This document shows positions 55,678 through 61,911 of a stretch of DNA of 64,000 nucleotides, piece by piece. The notes beneath the pieces were generated by a model. That model did no database searches. It saw only the letters and a list, made by a program, of their open reading frames with translations, and was not told where the DNA came from. This DNA is from Caulobacterales bacterium (lineage in GTDB: Bacteria; Pseudomonadota; Alphaproteobacteria; Caulobacterales; Parvularculaceae), in the NCBI GenBank assembly GCA_020638525.1, contig JACKIL010000002.1:1-64000 (forward strand). Direction: 5' to 3'. Numbering within the stretch: position 1 is the first letter of the stretch; every line of letters begins with the position of its first letter. A program made the translations under genes and the position numbers.

Positions 55678-56622
55678 ATGACCCGCAAATTCACCCGCGT
55701 TCCTGAACTCAGCCTTAAAGCCTTCACGCATGGCGATGCGAAAAAGCGCGCTGAATTCATCGACGCGCTGATGGAAGGCTTTCAGTATTTCGGCTTCATC
55801 ATCCTCAAGGATCACGGCGTCAGCACGGAGCTTCTTGCGCGCGCTTACAAACTCTCGGCGGAGTTCTTCGCGCTTCCCGAAACCGAGAAGATGAAGTTTT
55901 ACCGGAAAGACGGCCAGCGCGGCTACACGCCTTTCGGGCGCGAGCACGCCAAGAATTCGCATTTCCCGGACCTGAAGGAGTTCTGGCATGTCGGCCGCGA
56001 ATTCGCGCCGGACTCGCCGCTGGCCGCGCTTTACCCGCCTAACTTCTGGCCGGACCGGCCTGTCGGTTTCCACGCGACTTTCACGGCGCTCTATGACGCG
56101 CTCGAGGAAGCGGGCCTTTCCATGCTCGATGCGCTCGCGCCTTCGCTGGGCGTGCCGGAGGATTTTTTCCGCAAGATGGCGACGGGCGGCAACTCCATCC
56201 TCCGCCTTCTTCATTACCCGCCCATCCCGGCGGACGCCGACCCGCATTCGATCCGCGCGGCGGCCCATGAAGACATCAACCTCATCACCATTCTCGTCGC
56301 GGCGGCGGGAGCAGGGCTTGAACTTCTCGACCGCGACGGCGAATGGCTGCCCGTTGAGACGGACCCGGAAAATCTCATCGTCGACGCCGGCGACATGCTC
56401 GCGCGCATCGCGAATGATATTATTCCCGCAACGACGCACCGCGTCGTTAACCCCAAAGGGCCCAATGTTTCCCGCTATTCCATGCCCTTCTTCATGCACC
56501 CGCGGGCCGACGCGCTGCTGACATGCCTCGACTCCTGCCGCGGCGCCGGCGCGAAATATCCCGACATCACCGCGAACGACTTTCTTCAGGAACGGTTGCG
56601 GGAGATCGGTCTGGCGGGCTAA
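55678..56622 (+). CDS. Isopenicillin N synthase-like Fe(II)/2OG dioxygenase
   Basis: The 314-residue protein is of the IPNS/DIN11 oxygenase family. The Fe(II) triad is His197, Asp199 ('AAHEDINLIT') and His254 ('TTHRVVNP'), and the co-substrate-binding 'RYSMPFF' is at 266-272. The N-terminal domain 'AEFIDALMEGFQYFGFIILKDHGVS' is also typical. Members oxidise diverse small molecules, including gibberellin-like and ethylene-forming reactions; the substrate is not known. It starts about 60 bases after the family B repeat. Confidence 0.9.
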   Translation: MTRKFTRVPELSLKAFTHGDAKKRAEFIDALMEGFQYFGFIILKDHGVSTELLARAYKLSAEFFALPETEKMKFYRKDGQRGYTPFGREHAKNSHFPDLKEFWHVGREFAPDSPLAALYPPNFWPDRPVGFHATFTALYDALEEAGLSMLDALAPSLGVPEDFFRKMATGGNSILRLLHYPPIPADADPHSIRAAAHEDINLITILVAAAGAGLELLDRDGEWLPVETDPENLIVDAGDMLARIANDIIPATTHRVVNPKGPNVSRYSMPFFMHPRADALLTCLDSCRGAGAKYPDITANDFLQERLREIGLAG

Positions 56623-56647
56623 GCCTGATCGGTGATAAATTCACCGC

Positions 56648-56765
56648 CCGCACCCTGAGGCGCCAGGACGGATCTAATCCGGCCAAGCCTCATAGGATGA
56701 CCCCAATCTCGATGTTTTCGAACATCCCTAGAAGCCCTTGCGCGAGCAAGGGCGCCTCAAAATGA
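56648..56765. repeat. Short palindromic intergenic repeat (CTGAGGCGCC type)
   Basis: The stretch has CACCCTGAGGCGCCAGGACG near its left end and GGGCGCCTCAAAATGAGG at its right end, which pair as imperfect inverted repeats, with a smaller internal hairpin CCCTTGCGCGAGCAAGGG. It fills the spacer between the IPNS-like gene and the flavoprotein gene. No other gene is seen there. Confidence 0.55.
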
Positions 56766-56779
56766 GGACGGAGAAAGAC

Positions 56780-58390
56780 ATGACGAACACGACAACTGAC
56801 GTCCTCATCATCGGCGCCGGCCATAACGGCCTTGTTTGCGCGGCCTATCTCGCGGAAGCCGGGCTTTCCGTGCGCGTCGTCGAACGGCGCGACATTGTCG
56901 GCGGCGCGGCGGTGACGGAAGAGTTTTACCCCGGCTTCAAAAACTCGACCGCAAGCTACACGGTCAGCCTTCTGAACCCGAAGGTCATCGCCGACCTTGA
57001 TCTTTATGCGAACGGTCTGAAGGTCGTCGAGCGCGACATCTCCAACTTCTGGCCGCTCGGAACGAAGGAAGGCGAATACCTCAAGCTCACCTTCGACCAG
57101 GCGCGCAACCGCGAGGAGTTCGCGCGGCTTTCACCGAAGGATGCCGACGCCCTTCCCGCTTATTACGACGCTATCGACGAAGCGGCGGATGTTCTGAGGA
57201 GCATGGTGCTCGAAATTCCGCCCAATCTCGGCGGCGGATTGCCGGACATATGGCGCGCGCTCCAGACGGGCATGAAAATGCGCGCCCTCAAGACGAAGGG
57301 CCAGAAGCTCGTTCTCGATCTCTTCACGAAATCAGCGGCGGAATTCCTCAAAGGCTATTTCGAACATCCCTCCATCATCGGCGCCTTCGCCTTTGATGGC
57401 ATTGTCGGCGCCTATGCCTCGCCCTACGCGGCGGGCACGGCCTATGTGTTGCTTCACCACGCCTTCGGCGAAGTGAACGGCAAAAAGGGGCGCTGGGGCC
57501 ACGCGATCGGCGGCATGGGCGCGATCACGGGCGCGATGCGCCGCGTCGCTGAAAAGCGCGGCGTCGAAGTGACGACATCAGCGCCTGTTGCGAATGTCAT
57601 CGTCGAGAATGGCCGCGCTGTCGGCGTGAAGCTTGAGAATGGCGAGGTCATCCGCGCGCGCGCTGTCGCCGGCAACGTCAATCCGAAATTGCTTCTCACC
57701 AAGCTCGTCGGCGCCGAAGCGCTGGAGCCCGACTTCCGCAAGCGGATGGAAAACTATGTCTGCGGCTCGGGCACGTTCCGCATGAATGTCGCGCTGTCGG
57801 AACTGCCGCAATTTTCCTGCCTGCCGACAGACGGTGCGGACGAACATCACCGCTCCGGCATCGTCATCGGCCCGACGGTCGACTATCTCGACCGCGCCTG
57901 GCTCGATGCGAAGATCAATGGCTGGTCGAAAGAACCGATCGTCGAAATGCTGATCCCCTCGACGATGGACGACAGCCTCGCGCCCGCCGGCCAGCATGTC
58001 GCGAGCCTTTTCTGCCAGCAATTCGCCCCGGAACTACCCGATGGCGCAAGCTGGGACGACAAGCGCGACGCGGCGGCGGAAACGATCATCGACACTGTGA
58101 CGAAATACGCGCCGAACTTCCGCAAGAGCATTCTCGGCATGCAGTTGCACTCCCCGCTCGACCTCGAACGCAAGTTCGGGCTTGTCGGCGGCGACATCAT
58201 GCACGGGCGCCTGTCGCTCGATCAGATGTTCTCGACGCGTCCGCAACCCGGCTACGCCGATCACCGAATGCCCGTCAAAGGGCTTTACCTCTGTGGCTCC
58301 GGCGCCCACCCCGGCGGTGGCGTCACCGGCGCGCCGGGACATAACGCTGCGAAGGCGATTATTTCGGACTTCAGGGGGCATAGGGTCTGA
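56780..58390 (+). CDS. FAD-dependent oxidoreductase, PYROXD2/phytoene desaturase-like
   Basis: The 536-residue protein begins with a Rossmann FAD motif 'DVLIIGAGHNGLVCAAYLAEAG' (about 7-28) and 'VVERRDIVGGAAVTEEFYPGFKNS', as in PYROXD2 and the carotenoid desaturase/isomerase (CrtI-like) superfamily. The C-terminal 'GLYLCGSGAHPGGGVTGAPGHNAA' is the second FAD-binding stretch. The substrate is unknown; no other carotenoid pathway gene is near except the distant oxygenase at 28154. GGAGAAAG precedes the ATG at 56780. Confidence 0.88.
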   Translation: MTNTTTDVLIIGAGHNGLVCAAYLAEAGLSVRVVERRDIVGGAAVTEEFYPGFKNSTASYTVSLLNPKVIADLDLYANGLKVVERDISNFWPLGTKEGEYLKLTFDQARNREEFARLSPKDADALPAYYDAIDEAADVLRSMVLEIPPNLGGGLPDIWRALQTGMKMRALKTKGQKLVLDLFTKSAAEFLKGYFEHPSIIGAFAFDGIVGAYASPYAAGTAYVLLHHAFGEVNGKKGRWGHAIGGMGAITGAMRRVAEKRGVEVTTSAPVANVIVENGRAVGVKLENGEVIRARAVAGNVNPKLLLTKLVGAEALEPDFRKRMENYVCGSGTFRMNVALSELPQFSCLPTDGADEHHRSGIVIGPTVDYLDRAWLDAKINGWSKEPIVEMLIPSTMDDSLAPAGQHVASLFCQQFAPELPDGASWDDKRDAAAETIIDTVTKYAPNFRKSILGMQLHSPLDLERKFGLVGGDIMHGRLSLDQMFSTRPQPGYADHRMPVKGLYLCGSGAHPGGGVTGAPGHNAAKAIISDFRGHRV

Positions 58391-58525
58391 ACGGCGCCCC
58401 CACTCCCGAAGCAATTATCCAAACGGCCATTCAAGACCTTGGAAGGAATACACAGGGCGCTACCAAAATGTATTGCGGAATCATTTCTTTGTTTTCATCA
58501 TCCCTATAGTACTCAGGGGGTGAGA

Positions 58526-59104
58526 ATGTTGCATAGTGGCCCATACATCTGGAAAGCGGGCGTTCTGGGCGCGCCTACTCGAGTCGAATTCGCAGAGGAT
58601 GCGATTTCCGTAACCGAAAAAGGCAAGACAACATTCATTCCGCTTGCGGACGTTAAAAGTGTATATTTCTTTCAGAGTTTCTCGCACTTTTTCCATTCTA
58701 CGATCATTGAGTTTGACGCAACCGATGGGAAAAACGCCAAGTTTTTCGTGTCGGGTTACGGATACCCAACTGGTTTCAATGCCGATGAATGCCGAAAGGC
58801 CGCCGCGGCGTTCCTTCAGCGCATGGAAAAGATAAATCCAACCGTACGAATCTATGCCGGCGCAAAACCAACGCTCATGACGATCTCGCTGATCATAGGG
58901 ACAATGATTGCAATAATGGCGTTTGTGCTTCTTCGCGACTTGTTAAGAACGCCACCTGAGAAATTGGAATCGATGCTCTTCAGCAGTGGCATGGTCCTCC
59001 TCATGGTGGCGCTCATTCTGTGGTGGCAAGTTCGCAAGATGATGAATCCTAAGCTGACGACTTACGATGCCGTGCTCGCAGAATTGGGATCGTCCGGCGA
59101 GTAA
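58526..59104 (+). CDS. Membrane protein of unknown function, PH-like N-terminus
   Basis: I do not recognise this 192-residue protein. Residues 1-95 look like a small beta-rich domain of PH type ('RVEFAEDAISVTEKGKTTFIPLADVKSVYFFQSFSH'), and two transmembrane helices follow (about 112-132 and 150-168) before a polar tail. The ATG at 58526 has an AGGGGGTGAGA Shine-Dalgarno. The gene and its upstream spacer are visibly richer in A and T than the neighbours, suggesting recent acquisition. Confidence 0.65.
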   Translation: MLHSGPYIWKAGVLGAPTRVEFAEDAISVTEKGKTTFIPLADVKSVYFFQSFSHFFHSTIIEFDATDGKNAKFFVSGYGYPTGFNADECRKAAAAFLQRMEKINPTVRIYAGAKPTLMTISLIIGTMIAIMAFVLLRDLLRTPPEKLESMLFSSGMVLLMVALILWWQVRKMMNPKLTTYDAVLAELGSSGE

Positions 59105-59138
59105 TCACTGAATTGGAGGCTCCCCGCAGTCGCTGCCC

Positions 59139-59726
59139 TCACCCCTTCCGATAAACAAACACATCCATCATCGCACCCTGAAGCTTCTGCTCTGTAACGC
59201 TCTTGTCAGTCAGATAGTCTGACGGGTTCGCGGCGAGCGGGTGCGTCGGGTCGGTCAACCACAGTTTCTCAAGCGTTTCTTTGCGCGGCTCGAAGAAGAC
59301 GACGGTGCCGGATTTTTTCACGACGCGCAGCGCTTCGCTCAACGTGGCGGCGCGCTCGGCTTCGTCGACATGGTGCAGGACGCCGAAGAAGAAGACCGCA
59401 TCGAACGTCTCCGTCTCGAACGGCGCCTTGCTCGCATTGAACGCCTCGAAACGGATCTTGTCGCGCACGCCCGCCTTCTCGGCGCTCGCGGCCCAGTCCT
59501 TGCCTGCGTAATGCGTCGTGTCTGTCGCGGGCTCGCCCGTCAGCACGTCGAAGCCTTGCGAAGCGAGGAAGATCGCGAAATTGCCGGCGCCAGTGCCGAC
59601 ATCGAGAACTTTGGCCCCCTTAGGCAGGCCAAGCGCCTTCAGAACGAAGAGCCCGTCATTAGCGATATTGTTGAAGTGCGGACCGAGAATTTCGGCCAGT
59701 TTTTCCTGATTTTTTTCCTGATTCAT
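59139..59726 (-). CDS. Class I SAM-dependent methyltransferase
   Basis: The 195-residue protein has a SAM-binding 'KVLDVGTGAGNFAIFLASQGFDVLTGEP' (about 39-66), 'FDAVFFFGVLHHVDEAERAATLSEALRVVKKSGTVVFFEPRKE' and the usual C-terminal strands. It has no specificity marker I recognise. The ATG at 59726 gives 'MNQEKNQEKLAEILG'; a start at 59768 is open but would lie within the divergent control region. It is divergent from the MarR gene, and the pair may form a regulator-target unit. Confidence 0.87.
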   Translation of the reverse strand: MNQEKNQEKLAEILGPHFNNIANDGLFVLKALGLPKGAKVLDVGTGAGNFAIFLASQGFDVLTGEPATDTTHYAGKDWAASAEKAGVRDKIRFEAFNASKAPFETETFDAVFFFGVLHHVDEAERAATLSEALRVVKKSGTVVFFEPRKETLEKLWLTDPTHPLAANPSDYLTDKSVTEQKLQGAMMDVFVYRKG

Positions 59727-59746
59727 GGGCGGTCGCCCCTTTCCGA

Positions 59747-59777
59747 TTGACAATATGTGCGTGCGCACGCATATATT
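59747..59777 (+). promoter_or_regulatory. Promoter with palindromic operator for the marR gene
   Basis: TTGACA at 59747-59752 is a consensus -35 box; 17 bases later is CATATA (59770-59775), a passable -10 box. Between and overlapping the -10 lies a perfect 14-base palindrome TGCGTGCGCACGCA (59758-59771), which extends to 26 bases (59752-59777) with one mismatched pair. This is the right size and place for a MarR dimer, so the regulator probably represses its own promoter and perhaps the divergent methyltransferase gene. Confidence 0.6.
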
Positions 59778-59820
59778 TTGCCGAAACCGGATTTGTCAAG
59801 CAGCAGCCCGAAGCGACCCC

Positions 59821-60246
59821 ATGAACAATCTCCTCGCTCTCTTCGAATTGATCGGCGTTTTCGCGCGCCGGCGCTATCAGGCGGCCGAGCAGCACTTCGC
59901 GGCGATCGGCCTCAACCACACGGAAGCGCGGCTCCTAACGCTGCTCCACCAGGAAGGCGGCGCCGCCTCGCAGGACGCCCTGTCGAGCCAGCTCGTCATC
60001 GACAGAACCAATGTCGGCCGGGCCATGAAGCGCCTCGAACAGGACGGCTTCATCAAACGCCGCAAAGACGAGGCCGACAAGCGCGCGAACCTCGTCGAAA
60101 TGACAGCGAAAGGCCGCAAAGCCGTCCGCGACATCGTCAAGATCAGGGACAGGATGGCGCGCGAGTTCTTCGGCGAGCTGACCGACATCGAAGCAGAAAA
60201 AGCAGTCGCGCTTCTGAACAAGGCGCTCAGCAAGGCCGAAGCTTAG
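59821..60246 (+). CDS. MarR-family transcriptional regulator
   Basis: The 141-residue protein has a winged helix of the MarR type: 'GLNHTEARLLTLLHQEGGAASQDALSSQLVIDRTNVGRAMKRLEQDGFIKRRKDEADKRANLVEMTAKGR' (about 30-100), in which 'D..DKR' is the wing. MarR proteins respond to phenolic or oxidative ligands. The ATG at 59821 directly begins the helical dimer region; an upstream in-frame start would read through the promoter. It is divergent from the methyltransferase gene across a palindromic operator. Confidence 0.92.
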   Translation: MNNLLALFELIGVFARRRYQAAEQHFAAIGLNHTEARLLTLLHQEGGAASQDALSSQLVIDRTNVGRAMKRLEQDGFIKRRKDEADKRANLVEMTAKGRKAVRDIVKIRDRMAREFFGELTDIEAEKAVALLNKALSKAEA

Positions 60247-60273
60247 GCGCCGACATAAAGCGCGCGTCATTCT

Positions 60274-60315
60274 TCTCCCCTCTCCCGCTCGCGGGAGAGG
60301 GGCCGGGGGTGAGGG
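60274..60315. repeat. Family C palindromic repeat, left copy flanking the DUF559 gene
   Basis: The copy reads CTCCCCTCTCCCGCTCGCGG, then GAGAGGGGCCGGGGGTGAGGG. It is in opposite orientation to the copy at 60728-60767, so the two make terminal inverted repeats around the DUF559 gene. Confidence 0.8.
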
Positions 60316-60327
60316 CTACGGCGCCAA

Positions 60328-60672
60328 TCAAATTCCGAGCTCGTTACAAATCAGGGAAAGCAGGTGATCCCTGCTCAGCGCAATCTCCGTTGGCACACGG
60401 ACGACACGCCACCCCAAGGCTTCAATCTCCTCCTGACGCAGAACATCGCGAGCCGCCACATCGGGGAGGTCATGGATGCCGCCATCAATTTCGATAACGA
60501 GTTGGCGAGAGACGACCGCAAAGTCGACGACGTAGGCGCCGATCGGATGCTGGCGCCGGACAGGAAATCCGAAATCACGCAATGACCGGAGCGTATCCCA
60601 AGCGACCTTTTCTGGAAGGTTCGCTGATTGGCGCAATCCTCTCGCACGTTTGATGGTTTTTGAGTCTCTCAT
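60328..60672 (-). CDS. DUF559 endonuclease-like protein
   Basis: The 114-residue protein has the DUF559 pattern related to very-short-patch repair (Vsr) nucleases: 'KRARGLRQSANLPEKVAWDTLRSLRDFGFPVRRQHPIGAYVVDFAVVSRQLVIEIDGGIH' with the conserved Glu, the Asp of 'YVVDFAV' and 'LVIEIDGG', and the C-terminal 'WRVVRVPTEIAL'. The PD-(D/E)xK-like residues are present, so it could be an active nuclease; function in the family is unknown. It has no good Shine-Dalgarno. It is enclosed by inverted copies of the family C palindrome, 13 and 56 bases away. Confidence 0.87.
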   Translation of the reverse strand: MRDSKTIKRARGLRQSANLPEKVAWDTLRSLRDFGFPVRRQHPIGAYVVDFAVVSRQLVIEIDGGIHDLPDVAARDVLRQEEIEALGWRVVRVPTEIALSRDHLLSLICNELGI

Positions 60673-60727
60673 GCCGCAAGGATGTTCATCCGATCAAATT
60701 AAACCTGTCATCGGCCGACATGCCGTT

Positions 60728-60767
60728 CCCCTCACCCCTATCCCCTCTCCCGCTCACGGGAGAGGGG
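60728..60767. repeat. Family C palindromic repeat, right copy flanking the DUF559 gene
   Basis: The copy reads CCCCTCACCCCTATCCCCTC then TCCCGCTCACGGGAGAGGGG. It is the inverted counterpart of 60274-60315 (reverse complement apart from a few bases), and lies in front of the DUF559 start codon. Confidence 0.8.
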
Positions 60768-60806
60768 AAGAGCGCGTTGCAATTCTGAGTGCGATCTCCT
60801 TCCGGC

Positions 60807-61895
60807 TCACCCCTTCACATCGGCGAACACCGGAATGGAGCGTCCGAACGGCGCTTCTCCGCCCGCGTCATATCCGCTGTTGATATCGCCGACGCTCAAC
60901 AAGGCATCGAGCGCGCCCTGCCCGGCCAGCAGCGTTTCGATTGCGCTGCGCGTTGGTTCATCAAGCGCGTTGAAACGCTCCTGCAACTTCTCAAGACACC
61001 AGACGCGATAATGCGAGACTGGCAAGCGCCGATAAGGCGCGCCCTGAATGTCGACATCGTAGCGCGTCTCGCCTTTCGTCCACGCCCGCGCGTTTGCGGC
61101 GAGCGCCGGCAGGTGCGTTTCACCGATCTCCCTGATCAGCGGAAGAAGATCGTCCGGAACGCCCGTAACGAGGTCGCCTTTAATGTGCGAGGCTTTGGCG
61201 TTCCAAAGGCGGTAGACCCATTCCATCACGCTCGGAGCCGTCTCGCGCATGATGACAGCCGGCGCGGGGTCCATCGAGAAATGCCGGAAGAGCGGCCCGA
61301 AAAGGCCGATATCGGCGAGCGTCGGCCGGTCGCCGAAAATGTAAGGCCGGTTCTCGAAGATGCGGCCCAACATTTCAAGCAGCCTGATATAGCCGCCCTC
61401 GACATGTGCGCGCGTCTCGTCCGTCACGCCGTCATGCTCGACGAAATTCGTGCGCTGGCGCTTCTCAGTACGGTTTCGCTTGATCCAACCGGGCGCCAGA
61501 ACGTCGCGCGCCATTTCGTCGACGATCTGCCGTGCAAGGAGTTTCGCGCTGACGGGATAGCTCCAGCGGAAGTGCATGGCCGGGCGCCAGAGCCATTCAT
61601 CCGCATAGTCTTCGATGAGGCGGCAGAGATAGGCTTGCACCGGATCGTCAGGAAGGATCGGATGCGCAGGATATTCCTTCTCGAACCAGTCGATCATCGG
61701 GCTCGTATCGGTCATCCAGCGCCCGTCATCGAGTTCGACGGCGGGCATCTGCATGGCGCCGGTCTTCTCGGGAATGAGCTTCCTGAAATCCGCAATCGAC
61801 ATCGAGCGAAAGTCGAAGGGTATCTCCTTGTACCGAAGATACCCTTCGAGCTTGCCTGTGAAGTAGGAGACCTTGAGCCCGTAAAGCTTGATCAA
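60807..61895 (-). CDS. Glutathione S-transferase family protein
   Basis: The 362-residue protein has an N-terminal thioredoxin-like GST domain ('IKLYGLKVSYFTGKLEGYLRYKEIPFDFRSM', then 'MQMPAVELDDGRWMTDTSPMIDWFEKEYP' with the Pro-Ala-Val and the Asp-Thr-Ser glutathione site) and an all-helical C-terminal domain ('FENRPYIFGDRPTLADIGLFGPLFRHF'). It is longer than most GSTs (about 220 residues). The start is probably TTG at 61895, because a strong GAGGAGAGGG lies about nine bases upstream; upstream in-frame codons encode Arg/Ala-rich sequence. The next ATG inside would delete the fold. Confidence 0.87.
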   Translation of the reverse strand: MIKLYGLKVSYFTGKLEGYLRYKEIPFDFRSMSIADFRKLIPEKTGAMQMPAVELDDGRWMTDTSPMIDWFEKEYPAHPILPDDPVQAYLCRLIEDYADEWLWRPAMHFRWSYPVSAKLLARQIVDEMARDVLAPGWIKRNRTEKRQRTNFVEHDGVTDETRAHVEGGYIRLLEMLGRIFENRPYIFGDRPTLADIGLFGPLFRHFSMDPAPAVIMRETAPSVMEWVYRLWNAKASHIKGDLVTGVPDDLLPLIREIGETHLPALAANARAWTKGETRYDVDIQGAPYRRLPVSHYRVWCLEKLQERFNALDEPTRSAIETLLAGQGALDALLSVGDINSGYDAGGEAPFGRSIPVFADVKG

Positions 61896-61911
61896 GGGCG
61901 CCGCCCTCTCC

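Noticed and set aside
55423..56499. A 358-residue minus-strand frame opposite the IPNS-like gene
   Set aside because: The real gene has its complete Fe(II) triad on the plus strand; the antisense frame includes the family B repeat.
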